Below, in pieces: positions 8,664-18,327 of a stretch of 64,000 nucleotides of DNA; the stretch's first letter is position 1; each line of letters begins with the position of its first letter. The notes under the pieces were generated by a model. The model was not told the origin of the DNA, did not search any database, and worked only from the letters and a program-made list of their open reading frames with translations. Made by a program: the position numbers and the translations under genes. This DNA is from Flavobacterium sp. LC2016-23 (GTDB lineage Bacteria > Bacteroidota > Bacteroidia > Flavobacteriales > Flavobacteriaceae): assembly GCF_009674775.1 (NCBI RefSeq), contig NZ_WKKE01000018.1:62001-126000 (forward strand), read 5' to 3'.

Positions 8664-9395
8664 ATGAAAGTTAAATATCTATTTGTTTTAGCTTTACTGG
8701 CAGGTTGTCAAAAAGAGAAAACACCAACTGAAGCAACTGTTATAGCCCCGGAAAAGAAAACGGAAATTATGCTGGTTAAGGAAGAGAAATTCTTAAAAAC
8801 AGATACCATTTCAATTTCTGAAGGGGACGAAACTTCCAAAAACAATTATATGCTTGCACATCTTTTAAATCAAAAAGCAGATAAGGATAGTATTATAACC
8901 CAACAGTATCAGCTTGATTTTTATCAGGATCAAGCCAAAACGGTTTCTTCTAAAATAACTATCGAAGGATATCAAAAAGGATCAGAATGGGGAGCATCGT
9001 ACGGATTGTCTTCCACTGCAGACAAAAAATCTTCTTTTATTCATGTTAGTTTCGGCTATCCTGCCTGTGGTTATACACAAAATAATTACTTGTATTATCT
9101 AAAAAACAAAGGCCTCCAACTGGTATATGAATGGGATACAATGTCAGATAGCGGCTGGGGAAGCTGGGTCGAATTCACTGCTCCAACCGGGAAATCAGAG
9201 ACCAATTCTTTCTATTGCAAAAGAGTTGCATTTGAACCTGAAGATGACAATGAGGACATGGGAACCGCCACACACTCTGATTCCATCGTTTTTCAATTTA
9301 AAAACCAGCACTGGACAAAACAATTGTTAACCGCAGAAGGCAAAACCTATTTTGAGAAAAAAATGTCTTTTAATGAATTTCACAAGATACAATAA
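8664..9395 (+). CDS. hypothetical lipoprotein
   Basis: A 243-residue protein with a short signal peptide and lipobox (LALLAGCQKE), so probably a lipid-anchored envelope protein. The mature part is acidic, with a beta-rich centre containing SFGYPACGYTQNNYLYYL and WDTMSDSGWGSW. No family was recognised. It starts 2 nt after the FKBP lipoprotein and probably shares its mRNA. Confidence 0.65.
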   Translation: MKVKYLFVLALLAGCQKEKTPTEATVIAPEKKTEIMLVKEEKFLKTDTISISEGDETSKNNYMLAHLLNQKADKDSIITQQYQLDFYQDQAKTVSSKITIEGYQKGSEWGASYGLSSTADKKSSFIHVSFGYPACGYTQNNYLYYLKNKGLQLVYEWDTMSDSGWGSWVEFTAPTGKSETNSFYCKRVAFEPEDDNEDMGTATHSDSIVFQFKNQHWTKQLLTAEGKTYFEKKMSFNEFHKIQ

Positions 9396-9441
9396 CATGT
9401 AGTGAGGTCTTATTCAAATCCTTTCTAAAATAAATAATTTT

Positions 9442-9449
9442 TAACTTTG
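9442..9449 (+). promoter_or_regulatory. candidate -7 element of the fumarase promoter
   Basis: TAACTTTG matches TAnnTTTG exactly and is 14 bp upstream of the ATG. A clear -33 TTTG was not found. Confidence 0.45.
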
Positions 9450-9463
9450 TAGAAAAACAAGCA

Positions 9464-11068
9464 ATGATTGATTTTATATACCAGGATCCTTATCCCATCT
9501 TAAAGGATGACACCCAATACCGCAAAATCACTTCCGATTTTGTAAAAGTAGAACAATTCGGAGAACGCGAAATTCTGACGGTTGACCCAAAAGGTCTGGA
9601 ATTATTAGCCGAAGAAGCTTTAACTGACGTTTCGTTTATGCTGAGAACAACGCATTTACAAAAACTCCGTAACATTTTAGACGATCCCGAAGCGACCGAT
9701 AACGACCGTTTTGTGGCGTACAACTTACTGCAAAATGCTACTGTAGCCGCTGAAGGTCAGCTGCCAAGCTGCCAGGATACCGGAACGGCCATCGTAATGG
9801 CCAAAAAAGGAGAAAGCATCTTTACCGGTGTCGACGACGCAGAATGGCTGAGTAAAGGAATTTTTAATACCTACCAAAAACGTAACTTACGCTATTCGCA
9901 AATTGTTCCAATTTCGATGTTTGAAGAAAAGAATTCCGGTTCGAATCTTCCGGCGCAAATTGATATTTATGCTAAAAAAGGAGCTTCTTACGAGTTCTTG
10001 TTTATGGCGAAAGGAGGAGGCTCTGCCAACAAAACCTTTTTATACCAAAAAACAAAATCGCTTTTAAACGATAAAGCAATGGATGAGTTCATCCGCGAAA
10101 AAATAAAAGATTTAGGTACTTCAGCCTGTCCTCCGTACCATTTGGCTTTGGTAATTGGCGGAACTTCGGCGGAAGCCAATTTAGGGGCCGTTAAAAAAGC
10201 TTCTGCAGGGTACTACGATCATTTGCCTACTTCAGGAAACATGGCCGGTCAGGCTTTTCGTGATCTAGAATGGGAAGAACGTGTACAGAAAATTTGCCAG
10301 GAAAGCGCTATCGGAGCTCAGTTTGGCGGGAAATACTTTACGCACGACGTGCGTGTCATTCGTCTTCCGCGTCATGCCGCGTCCTGCCCGGTTGGATTGG
10401 GAGTTTCCTGTTCTGCTGACCGAAATATCAAAGGAAAAATTACAAAAGACGGCATATTCGTGGAGCAATTAGAGGTAAATCCAAAACAGTTCTTACCGGA
10501 AACAGCACCACATTTAGAAGCACCGGTTGAAATTGACCTGAATATGCCAATGGCAGATATTTTAGCCAAACTAACGCAATATCCAATCAAAACCCGTTTA
10601 AAACTAAATGGAACTGTAATTGTAGCCCGTGATATCGCGCATGCCAAAATCATGGAATTATTAGAATCCGGTCAGCCAATGCCGGAGTATTTCAAAAATC
10701 ACCCGGTTTACTATGCAGGTCCTGCCAAAACTCCTGAAGGAATGGCATCAGGAAGTTTCGGACCCACAACAGCCGGTCGTATGGACGTTTATGTAGATGA
10801 ATTTCAAAAACATGGCGGAAGTATGATTATGCTGGCAAAAGGAAACAGATCTAAACAGGTTACTACAGCCTGCAAAACCTATGGTGGATTCTATCTGGGT
10901 TCTATTGGAGGTCCGGCGGCTATTTTGGCGCAGGATAACATTCTGAAGGTAGAAGTAGTTGATTTTGAAGAATTAGGAATGGAAGCTGTTCGTAAAATCA
11001 CGGTAAAAGATTTTCCTGCTTTTATCATTACGGATGATAAGGGGAATGATTTCTTTGAGAATTTATAG
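9464..11068 (+). CDS. fumA: class I (iron-sulfur) fumarate hydratase
   Basis: A 534-residue cytoplasmic enzyme of the TCA cycle converting fumarate and malate. It combines the alpha and beta parts of Fe-S hydro-lyases in one chain. Cluster-ligand blocks are LPSCQDTGTAIV, GTSACPPYHLALVIGG and CPVGLGVSCSADRN. The C-terminal beta part contains GPTTAGRMDVYVDEF, AKGNRSKQVTTACK and GGPAAILAQ. The length is normal for the fused class I enzyme. It is monocistronic, with a long terminator after it. Confidence 0.93.
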   Translation: MIDFIYQDPYPILKDDTQYRKITSDFVKVEQFGEREILTVDPKGLELLAEEALTDVSFMLRTTHLQKLRNILDDPEATDNDRFVAYNLLQNATVAAEGQLPSCQDTGTAIVMAKKGESIFTGVDDAEWLSKGIFNTYQKRNLRYSQIVPISMFEEKNSGSNLPAQIDIYAKKGASYEFLFMAKGGGSANKTFLYQKTKSLLNDKAMDEFIREKIKDLGTSACPPYHLALVIGGTSAEANLGAVKKASAGYYDHLPTSGNMAGQAFRDLEWEERVQKICQESAIGAQFGGKYFTHDVRVIRLPRHAASCPVGLGVSCSADRNIKGKITKDGIFVEQLEVNPKQFLPETAPHLEAPVEIDLNMPMADILAKLTQYPIKTRLKLNGTVIVARDIAHAKIMELLESGQPMPEYFKNHPVYYAGPAKTPEGMASGSFGPTTAGRMDVYVDEFQKHGGSMIMLAKGNRSKQVTTACKTYGGFYLGSIGGPAAILAQDNILKVEVVDFEELGMEAVRKITVKDFPAFIITDDKGNDFFENL

Positions 11069-11110
11069 TTTTTATTAACCGCAAGGTAGCAAGGCTTTAC
11101 GCTAGGTTCG

Positions 11111-11165
11111 CAAAGATTAAAACAATAAAACCGCCCAAAAGGCGGTTTTATTGTTTTAATCTTTG
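11111..11165. terminator. very long perfect bidirectional terminator (25-bp stem)
   Basis: Arms 11,111-11,135 and 11,141-11,165 are fully complementary over 25 bp, with a CAAAA loop and the core CCGCC/GGCGG. It lies between the convergent fumarase and PAS genes. Confidence 0.85.
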
Positions 11166-11232
11166 AAAAGTATTGATTTTCTAATCACGTTTTACTCATA
11201 ACTTAAAACTCATAACTCATCACTTTTCTCCC

Positions 11233-11733
11233 TCACGCACTTAATTCTTCCTTCTCGAAAGCGATATAATGCGATAGTTTTCCTTTTAAGTTGAAGACCG
11301 GAGAACCGTAAATCCTGCAGATATAGATTTTACCGTTTTTCTTGTAATTTTTGATGGTTTTCTCAAATGGAATTTCCAGTTCAATTGCTTTTCTTATTTC
11401 TTTTAAATCCGTTTTAGAAGTTGCTGCTCCCTGAAACATCTTTGGTGTTTTTCCCAGGACTTCACTTTCAGTATATCCTGTCATCTTTTTTATGCCGCTG
11501 GAAGCGAAAACAATCTTCATATTAACGTCCGTAATCACTACAACTTCTTCTTTAAGACGTTCGCCTATATTCAGGTTCTCTTCATCCCACGCAAAATGAG
11601 ACGAAATTTCTTTTACTTTTTTTAAATCGGTAAAAGTAACTTTCAATTCATTCAGATATTCATAATGAAAATCCCACGCCATGATAGGAACTGAATTATG
11701 ATTGGACATTTCTTCTAATTTGGCTTTTTTCAT
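11233..11733 (-). CDS. single PAS-domain protein
   Basis: A 166-residue protein from the ATG at 11,733 (an upstream TTG adds two residues). One PAS domain covers ~residues 60-160: VVITDVNMKIVFASSGIKKM, GYTESEVLGKTPKMFQG, then the KNGKIYICRIYGSPVF beta hairpin. No histidine-kinase, GGDEF or DNA-binding domain is attached, so it may be a sensor subunit or adaptor. The LOV photoactive Cys is absent (GKTPKMFQ where LOV has an NCRFLQ-type motif), so it is not a LOV photoreceptor. The ligand is unknown. Confidence 0.75.
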   Translation of the reverse strand: MKKAKLEEMSNHNSVPIMAWDFHYEYLNELKVTFTDLKKVKEISSHFAWDEENLNIGERLKEEVVVITDVNMKIVFASSGIKKMTGYTESEVLGKTPKMFQGAATSKTDLKEIRKAIELEIPFEKTIKNYKKNGKIYICRIYGSPVFNLKGKLSHYIAFEKEELSA

Positions 11734-11831
11734 GCTCAATAATTTAATAGCGACTACAAGTCTTCTCTAAAGGTAGAGAGAAATTTCATCACAAAACAAA
11801 AAACTAATCTATTTAACGCTCTTTAAATGTA

Positions 11832-12914
11832 TCAAAATTCAAATTTCAACTGAACGACAACAGCCTTTTTCTCCTCTGTGTTCAGGTTGTTCATTGAAAT
11901 TCCCAGCAAACGTACGGAATCTTTCATTCTTTCCTGATATAAAAGTTCCTCCACTATTTCCATAATCAGACTTTTGTCTGAAATAAAATAAGGTAAGGTT
12001 TTGCTGCGGGTTTGTTGTGTAAAATCGCTGTATTTGATTTTAAGCGTAACCGTTTTTCCGGAAATCTTATGTTTCTTCAGACGTTTTTCTAAGGAAACAG
12101 CGATCCGTTCGAGCTGTTCTAACATAAAAATTTCCGACGATAAATTGACATCAAAAGTATGTTCCGCCGCTACAGACTTGGTTATCCGATACGGTTTAAC
12201 TTCGCTGTTATGAATGCCGCGAACCACTTTATAATAAAAGGTTCCGGATTTCCCGAAATGTTTCTCCAGGAACTCCTGCGATTTACTTTTCAGATCATTT
12301 CCGGTAAAAATACCCAGTTGGTACATTTTTTCGGTGGTTACTTTCCCAACTCCATAAAACTTCCGAATGGGCAATTCTTCCAGGAAGGCCGGAATCTCGT
12401 CTGGGTTTACTGTTTTCTGTCCGTTTGGTTTGTTAATATCGCTCGCAATTTTAGCCACAAATTTATTGACCGAAATCCCCGCCGAAGCCGTAAGACCTAC
12501 TTCATTCAGAATTCTTAGTCTGATTTCCTGGGCCAGTAGACTTGCGCTGGGATTTCCTTTTTTATTTTGGGTGACATCCAGATACGCCTCGTCCAGCGAA
12601 AGCGGTTCGACCAGATCGGTATAGTCATGAAAAATTTCATGAATTTTACCCGAAATCTCCTTGTATCGATCAAAACGTGGCCTGACAAAGATAATTTCGG
12701 GACAATATCTTTTGGCCAGAACACCGCTTAGGGCACTGCGAACACCAAACTTTCGGGCCTCATAACTTGCTGCCGCAACTACTCCTCTATTCTCTGATCC
12801 TCCAACTGCAACAGGTTTCCCGCGTAAAGCAGGATTATCCATTTGCTCTACCGAAGCATAAAAAGCATCCATATCTATATGGATAATTTTTCTATATGGA
12901 GGGGTTTCAGACAT
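11832..12914 (-). CDS. dinB: DNA polymerase IV (Y-family translesion polymerase)
   Basis: A 360-residue Y-family polymerase. The palm motif is IHIDMDAFYASVEQ at the N-terminus, with catalytic SLDEAYLDVT, followed by the HhH region (FYGVGKVTTEKMYQLGI) and the little-finger domain. The C-terminus ends VVQLKFEF, a possible clamp-binding tail. It performs error-prone bypass of damaged bases. It follows the secreted protease gene, behind a terminator. No SOS-type operator was identified. Confidence 0.93.
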   Translation of the reverse strand: MSETPPYRKIIHIDMDAFYASVEQMDNPALRGKPVAVGGSENRGVVAAASYEARKFGVRSALSGVLAKRYCPEIIFVRPRFDRYKEISGKIHEIFHDYTDLVEPLSLDEAYLDVTQNKKGNPSASLLAQEIRLRILNEVGLTASAGISVNKFVAKIASDINKPNGQKTVNPDEIPAFLEELPIRKFYGVGKVTTEKMYQLGIFTGNDLKSKSQEFLEKHFGKSGTFYYKVVRGIHNSEVKPYRITKSVAAEHTFDVNLSSEIFMLEQLERIAVSLEKRLKKHKISGKTVTLKIKYSDFTQQTRSKTLPYFISDKSLIMEIVEELLYQERMKDSVRLLGISMNNLNTEEKKAVVVQLKFEF

Positions 12915-12952
12915 AGTACAAATTTAAGCAGTTTTATAAACTTTAGGTACAA

Positions 12953-12972
12953 AAAAAGCCCCGCAATTGCGA
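12953..12972 (-). terminator. terminator downstream of the M4 protease gene
   Basis: A GCCYCGCAA/TTGCGAGGC stem with one mismatch, followed on the minus strand by a T run (the A-run at ~12,946). It separates the protease from dinB. Confidence 0.6.
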
Positions 12973-12998
12973 GGCCTTTAGTATTTTAAAAACAGAAC

Positions 12999-15761
12999 TT
13001 ATTTTTTGATAAACTTCTTGGTAACTCTTTTTTGAGCACCATTGAATTCAATAAAATAGATTCCGGTATTTAATTTGCTTACATCAATTGGATTTTCAGA
13101 TAAGTGACCTGAACTTACCCTTTGACCTAAAGCGTTTGTGATTGTAAAGTCTGATCCCGTTTTATCGGATAGTGAAATATTCAATTCATTGTCAACAGGA
13201 TTTGGATACAAGGTAATATCGGAACTTAGTTTATCAGCTATGGCGATTTCATTCACTTCTACTATTCCTGAAGCTGTAATGTTTACGGAATAATCTTCTA
13301 CCTGTCCATAAGAAAAACTCTCACAAGCTGTTGGAATACCATTGTATTTCATCGAAACTCTCAACCTTGTTGTTCCAAGTGTTGCCGTTGCAGGAATTGT
13401 AATCGATCCCGAAACCGGAGTTGTTGTTGACGCACTTTTTGTCCAAACCGTTTCTCCGCTGTCAGAGAAATCTCCATCCTGGTTGTAATCAATAAATACG
13501 GCATATCCTTCACTGTACACAGAAGAAGTCCATGATGGTGTAATAGTAATGGTATAAGCTGTTCCTCTTCCTGCATTTGTAGAAATGGCTGTCAGATTCT
13601 CGTAACCCGTTGTTCCTGTAGAAGTATTGTTGATCGTACCAAATACTACTTTACCAATTCGTTCATCAGAAGCACTGTTCCCTTTTGAAGTACAATAGGT
13701 CACCGAACCTGCCAATGTTGTCACATTTACAGTGTTACTGGCTGCAGAAACATTTCCAGCGGCATCTTTCGCTTTTACAGAAAAGGTATAAGCTGTTGAA
13801 GCTGTAAGTCCTGTTACAGTATAACTTGTTGTGGTAACCGTGCCTTTTAGAGTAGTTCCCTGATAAACATCGTATCCGGTTACGGCAACATTATCTGTAG
13901 CGGCAGTCCACGTTAAATTGGTCGTTGTTCCGGTAGTTCCTGAAGCTGCTAAAGAAGACGGTGCTGATGGCGCAGTTGTATCTCCTGATCCGCCTGAATA
14001 CGCTGCTCCGACACCAACGGCGTAAAAGGCATTGGTTGTTGCGATAACCTCAGCTGAACCTGCTCCGTATAAATCGATAGCAGACTGAATTCCGTAAGTT
14101 CTGGCAGTCGCATAAGTAGAGTTCGCAGATAAGTAGTTGCTTTCTAAACGATACGCAATTTTTGCTGCTTTATCAATTGTGATCCCTGTAACATTATAGG
14201 CATTTCCAAGATCATTTGTTCCTGATTTACCTACTGAAAGAATATAAAACCAGTGATTTAATACTCCCGAATTGGTATGCACTCCACATTGGTCATTATT
14301 GTTAGTCGGCGTACAATTTACATTTACCCAATAGGTTCCTCCGTAAGTGTCCGGCTGACCTTCAGAATTTGGATCACTCATAGAGCGCAAAGCCAAATGT
14401 CCTGATCTTCTTTCGATATCTTCACCAACCAGCCAGGTTGATTTTGTAGGCGCAGCACGGTATTCGATACAAGCTCCCCAAATATCAGAAAAACCTTCAT
14501 TCATCGCACCCGATTCTTTTTGATAGGCCAAATTTGCGGTATACGTACAAACCGCATGACCGATTTCGTGACCTGCAACGTCCATAGCCGTTAAGATATC
14601 AAATCCTCCGGTTCCGGTTCCGTCACCGTACGTCATAACACTTCCGTTCCAGAAGGCATTATTGTTATTCGGGTAACCTGCAGCTACTAGATTATAATGC
14701 ACATAACTTTTAATTTTAGCTCCGGCGTCATCATAACTGTTTCTGCCATGAACTGCTGACCAGTAATCGTAAGTCATTTCAGCACCCCAATGTGCATCAA
14801 GTGCCCCATTGTCTTTATTGGTGTTATTGTATTCGATCCAGTTATTATCGGCATCGGTAAAATTGGTTGTAGGATACGTTGCTGTTCTCGCAGAGTTGTA
14901 CGTCTGGATTCCATTTCCACGCGTTCCGTCTGATAAAATATAAGAAGATCCGCTTAGTGTCGTCTGTATAGTTTGTGTTCCGCTGTAACGTGTTGCCGCA
15001 TTAGCAGCCACAACCGCCATTTTTGCATTTACACTGTTTTCATTCGCAGCAGCTTTTGATTTTCCATGAACGTTTTCGCCAAGGTGTTTGATCGTTGCAT
15101 TATAAAACAGGGCTTGTCCTGTAACAGCATCGATATACAAATCACCACGGCTTAAAGGATTGGTGGCATAAATATCAAATTTATATGCCAAACGAACTTT
15201 ATCAGTAGTTCGTTCTTTGCCCTGGTTTTCCATATCCGGTAAGAAAACCAATTCTCCTTTCGGCTTTGCATAATCCATTGCGGCAGCATCCTGTGGCGAA
15301 TCCCAAAGATAGGTTTTAGCGCCGGTAAGGGCGACTGCCCTGTTGAAAGCTTCCTGTGCAGAAAGGGCCGGTTTTACTTTCGCATTTACAATTTTGTAAA
15401 ACTCGCCATTCATCGACTGTAGTTTTCCATTTTTTGAATGCAAAGTATAATTGGCAAATTCTACTTTAATTCCTTGTTCATACAACTGAAATTTTTCATG
15501 GGTAAAACCCTCGCGATCTGATTCGCTTTTAATTTTCGAAAAAGACTGGTTGTCTTTCAGGGCCAATTGTTCTTTAAATACTTTATCATAATCAGAGCCT
15601 TTATAGGTTGATTTGTCACTGAAAGTAATTAAACTTGGCTCTCCGTTTTCAGATAAACTTTTCTGACTTATTCTTTTATCTGTTTCCTGAGCGAATGCAG
15701 ATAATGAAAATGCAAATGCAGCAACCGTTGTTGTTACAATTCTGGGTAATGTACTTTTCAT
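12999..15761 (-). CDS. secreted M4 (thermolysin-like) metalloprotease with FN3, GEVED and type IX sorting domain
   Basis: The best start is the ATG at 15,761 (MKSTLPRIV), which leaves a normal signal peptide ending around AFAQE; the ATG at 15,809 adds 16 residues in front of it. Order: FTP/PepSY propeptide (~residues 45-230), M4 catalytic domain with zinc motif HEIGH and downstream GAMNEGFSDIWG (third ligand Glu), a fibronectin type III domain, a GEVED-like domain, and a ~70-residue C-terminal sorting domain beginning LYPNPVDNELNIS. The sorting domain sends it through the type IX secretion system to the cell surface or medium. It probably degrades extracellular protein for nutrition. Confidence 0.93.
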   Translation of the reverse strand: MKSTLPRIVTTTVAAFAFSLSAFAQETDKRISQKSLSENGEPSLITFSDKSTYKGSDYDKVFKEQLALKDNQSFSKIKSESDREGFTHEKFQLYEQGIKVEFANYTLHSKNGKLQSMNGEFYKIVNAKVKPALSAQEAFNRAVALTGAKTYLWDSPQDAAAMDYAKPKGELVFLPDMENQGKERTTDKVRLAYKFDIYATNPLSRGDLYIDAVTGQALFYNATIKHLGENVHGKSKAAANENSVNAKMAVVAANAATRYSGTQTIQTTLSGSSYILSDGTRGNGIQTYNSARTATYPTTNFTDADNNWIEYNNTNKDNGALDAHWGAEMTYDYWSAVHGRNSYDDAGAKIKSYVHYNLVAAGYPNNNNAFWNGSVMTYGDGTGTGGFDILTAMDVAGHEIGHAVCTYTANLAYQKESGAMNEGFSDIWGACIEYRAAPTKSTWLVGEDIERRSGHLALRSMSDPNSEGQPDTYGGTYWVNVNCTPTNNNDQCGVHTNSGVLNHWFYILSVGKSGTNDLGNAYNVTGITIDKAAKIAYRLESNYLSANSTYATARTYGIQSAIDLYGAGSAEVIATTNAFYAVGVGAAYSGGSGDTTAPSAPSSLAASGTTGTTTNLTWTAATDNVAVTGYDVYQGTTLKGTVTTTSYTVTGLTASTAYTFSVKAKDAAGNVSAASNTVNVTTLAGSVTYCTSKGNSASDERIGKVVFGTINNTSTGTTGYENLTAISTNAGRGTAYTITITPSWTSSVYSEGYAVFIDYNQDGDFSDSGETVWTKSASTTTPVSGSITIPATATLGTTRLRVSMKYNGIPTACESFSYGQVEDYSVNITASGIVEVNEIAIADKLSSDITLYPNPVDNELNISLSDKTGSDFTITNALGQRVSSGHLSENPIDVSKLNTGIYFIEFNGAQKRVTKKFIKK

Positions 15762-16237
15762 AAGCAATTTTGAATTTTGGTTAGTTAAAAAGGGGTTAAA
15801 AATCATCAAATAAATTATGTAAGTAAATACTTTATTTGAGTGATAAAAATATATAAATTTTGTTAATTAAACGGATAAATTTACCTTTTATCGATAAAAT
15901 ACAACATTTAGACGGGTAAAAACACTTAAAAATAACAAGAAATCTCAGGTTTGACAATGCCTTACAGATTAAACAACTACAGTACTGAAAACTAACATTT
16001 TATATAAAAAAATAACTTTTTTGACCTTTTTTTACTGTGCGAAAGCGAAAACTGACCCATTTTAAATTGAAATTTCAAGCGAAAAAAGCGGGAATTATCT
16101 TCAAGACTGTATTTTTTGTAAAGCAAAACTTAGATTAAACTTCGAAAAAGGATTTTTTCTGACATTTATAAAGATTCTTAACTTAATGGGTAAAACAAAT
16201 CATTTTCTTTATTTTTGCCTACACGAAATAATACAAA
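15762..16237. other. 476-bp AT-rich spacer between divergent genes
   Basis: This spacer separates the leftward protease from the rightward phosphatase and should hold both promoters. A perfect 14-bp palindrome TTTTATCGATAAAA lies at 15,886-15,899 and could be an operator. No open frame or RNA gene was recognised. Confidence 0.5.
16210..16217 (+). promoter_or_regulatory. candidate -7 element of the phosphatase promoter
   Basis: TATTTTTG matches TAnnTTTG, 20 bp before the ATG at 16,238. Confidence 0.45.
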
Positions 16238-16972
16238 ATGCGAACATTTGTTATAGGTGACATACACGGGGGATTACTAGCACTTGAGCAAGTGCTGGAG
16301 AAAGCGAATGTTACCGAAAAAGATACTCTTATATTTTTAGGCGATTATGTTGACGGCTGGAGTCATTCGACGCAGGTGATTGATTTTTTAATTGACCTTA
16401 AAAGCAAACAAAACTGCATTTGCATCAGGGGAAATCACGATCAGCTGGCAATGGACTGGCTGGAAAACAGACATGAAGACTTTGATGAAGAAATGTGGTA
16501 CAAACATGGCGGAAAAGCTACTGTTGAAGGATACTCCAAACTTTCTGAAGAAAAAAAGAAAGAACACATTGCCTTTTTGGAATCTTTACAGGATTATCAC
16601 CTGGACGATCAGAACCGTTTATTTGTCCACGCCGGATTTACAAATCTAAGTGGTGTAACCTACGAATTCTTTTCTAAATTATTCTACTGGGACAGAACCC
16701 TTTGGGAGTCAGCACTAGCTTTGGATCCGAATTTAAAACCCGACGATCTGTACTATCCAAAACGTTTGACCGTTTACAAAGAAGTTTATATTGGCCATAC
16801 ACCGGTCACCCGAATCGGTAAAACGGTTCCGGTACAAAAAGCCTGTGTCTGGAATGTGGATACGGGCGCTGCCTTCAAAGGTCCGTTGACGATTATGAAC
16901 GTTGATACCAAGGAATTTTGGCAAAGCGATCCTTTGAACGAACTGTATTCTAACGAAAGAGGTAGGAATTGA
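16238..16972 (+). CDS. metallophosphoesterase (PP1/ApaH-like serine/threonine phosphatase)
   Basis: A 244-residue calcineurin-fold phosphatase. It shows the signature motifs GDIHGG, FLGDYVDGW and RGNHDQ, a later FVHAG, and IGHTPVT near the C-terminus. These residues bind the two-metal centre. The family dephosphorylates serine/threonine phosphoproteins or hydrolyses diadenosine polyphosphates; the substrate here cannot be assigned. No membrane segment is present. Confidence 0.88.
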   Translation: MRTFVIGDIHGGLLALEQVLEKANVTEKDTLIFLGDYVDGWSHSTQVIDFLIDLKSKQNCICIRGNHDQLAMDWLENRHEDFDEEMWYKHGGKATVEGYSKLSEEKKKEHIAFLESLQDYHLDDQNRLFVHAGFTNLSGVTYEFFSKLFYWDRTLWESALALDPNLKPDDLYYPKRLTVYKEVYIGHTPVTRIGKTVPVQKACVWNVDTGAAFKGPLTIMNVDTKEFWQSDPLNELYSNERGRN

Positions 16973-16984
16973 TTTCTAAAAAGT

Positions 16985-16992
16985 TATTTTTG
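16985..16992 (+). promoter_or_regulatory. candidate -7 element for the outer-membrane protein gene
   Basis: TATTTTTG matches TAnnTTTG, 33 bp upstream of the ATG at 17,026. Confidence 0.4.
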
Positions 16993-17025
16993 CACTTTAG
17001 AAATAATTAAAAATTTAAAAAATTT

Positions 17026-17553
17026 ATGAAAAAGGTAATTACACTATTGTTTTTAGTAACATTTGGAATCACACAAGCACAAAAAGCTTTTACAGGAAAA
17101 GGTGATGTGAAAGTTAATGTTGGTGCTAATCTGCAAGATGGTGGTTCCGGAATTCAGGGTTCTGTGGATTTTGGATTAGGAGAAAACTTCTCATTTGGTT
17201 TTGTTGCTAATTATTTATTGGGCGTAGACAACTTTTCCGGTTTTTACCGTGGTAATACAGCTGTATACAATGATTCTAGAGCAGACTTCAAAGATCGTTT
17301 TGATGCTAAAGCAAGAATTAATGCCAATTTATCAAGCGTAATTGGCGTTGAGCAATTAGATGTATATCCTGGATTAAGTATAGGGTTACACAATTTCGGA
17401 GGTCATGTTGGAGGTCGTTACTTCTTTACGGACGGATTTGGCGTTTTCACAGAGCTTGGATTTCCTATTGCAAAATACGGAAACAACGACGATCCTTTTT
17501 ACCACTTAAACAATCAGGCTACTTTTAGTTTAGGAGCTTCTTTTAATTTGTAA
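17026..17553 (+). CDS. small outer-membrane beta-barrel protein (DUF6646-like)
   Basis: A 175-residue protein with a Sec signal peptide ending at about TQAQK. The mature part has alternating amphipathic strands (KVNVGANLQDGGSGIQGSVD, FGFVANYLLGV, VGGRYFFTDGFGVFTELGF) and ends in an aromatic/hydrophobic strand typical of barrels (FSLGASFNL). Flavobacterial proteins of this size and opening are grouped as DUF6646. Function is unknown. It is followed by a strong terminator. Confidence 0.7.
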   Translation: MKKVITLLFLVTFGITQAQKAFTGKGDVKVNVGANLQDGGSGIQGSVDFGLGENFSFGFVANYLLGVDNFSGFYRGNTAVYNDSRADFKDRFDAKARINANLSSVIGVEQLDVYPGLSIGLHNFGGHVGGRYFFTDGFGVFTELGFPIAKYGNNDDPFYHLNNQATFSLGASFNL

Positions 17554-17622
17554 AATTAAACCTCAGGGTTCTATAAGGTTTGTTTCGTGCAAAATGCAAA
17601 GTCACAAAACTTTATAAATAAC

Positions 17623-17650
17623 AAAAACCGCCTGAAATCAGGCGGTTTTT
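17623..17650. terminator. bidirectional terminator
   Basis: A 13-bp stem AAAAACCGCCTGA with its complement and a 2-nt loop, with A and T runs on either side, between convergent genes. Confidence 0.85.
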
Positions 17651-17670
17651 TATTTTAGCAAAGTATTTAT

Positions 17671-18327
17671 TTAAAGGACCATTTCCGGTATTTCTCCCTC
17701 AATTATTAAATCTGCTTCAGTTGAAGCAATAATATGCTCTACAGAAACGCCTGGCGCTCTTTCTAAGAGCTTAAAACCTTTTTCTGTCACTTCGAGAACC
17801 GCAAGCTCCGTTACTACCTTTTTAACGCATCCTACTCCTGTTAATGGCAAAGTACATTTTTTCAGGATTTTAGATTCTCCGGCCTTGTTTACATGCATCA
17901 TGGCTACAATGATATTTTCAGCCGAAGCCACCAGATCCATTGCGCCTCCCATTCCTTTTACCATTTTACCCGGAATTTTCCAGTTGGCGATATCTCCGTT
18001 TTCAGAAACTTCCATGGCACCCAAAATAGTTAAATCTACTTTCTGGCTTCGAATCATTCCGAAACTAAAAGCAGAATCAAAGAAACTGGCTCCCGGAAGT
18101 GTTGTTATCGTTTGTTTTCCTGCATTAATGATATCGGCATCTTCTTCTCCTTCAAAAGGAAAAGGTCCCATACCCAGAACCCCATTTTCACTTTGGAATT
18201 CCACCGCAATATCGTGTCTCACATAATTCGCCACCAAAGTCGGAATCCCGATACCAAGATTGACAAAATACCTGTCTTTTACTTCTTTCGCAATTCGTTT
18301 TGCTATATCTTCTTTACTAAGTCCCAT
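17671..18327 (-). CDS. scoB: 3-oxoacid CoA-transferase subunit B
   Basis: A 218-residue beta subunit of succinyl-CoA:3-ketoacid (acetoacetate) CoA-transferase. Features are NLGIGIPTLVANYV near the N-terminus, the catalytic Glu in FQSENGVLGMGPFPF, and GMGGAMDLVASAENIIVAMM. With subunit A it moves CoA from succinyl-CoA to acetoacetate in ketone-body or leucine breakdown. It lies downstream of scoA on the same strand, but the spacer is unusual. The scoA tail, the spacer and the scoB head are tandemly duplicated (see 18,291-18,585). Confidence 0.9.
   Translation of the reverse strand: MGLSKEDIAKRIAKEVKDRYFVNLGIGIPTLVANYVRHDIAVEFQSENGVLGMGPFPFEGEEDADIINAGKQTITTLPGASFFDSAFSFGMIRSQKVDLTILGAMEVSENGDIANWKIPGKMVKGMGGAMDLVASAENIIVAMMHVNKAGESKILKKCTLPLTGVGCVKKVVTELAVLEVTEKGFKLLERAPGVSVEHIIASTEADLIIEGEIPEMVL

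Noticed and set aside
11233..11733. PAS protein as a LOV blue-light receptor
   Set aside because: The flavin-binding Cys motif of LOV domains is replaced by GKTPKMFQ.
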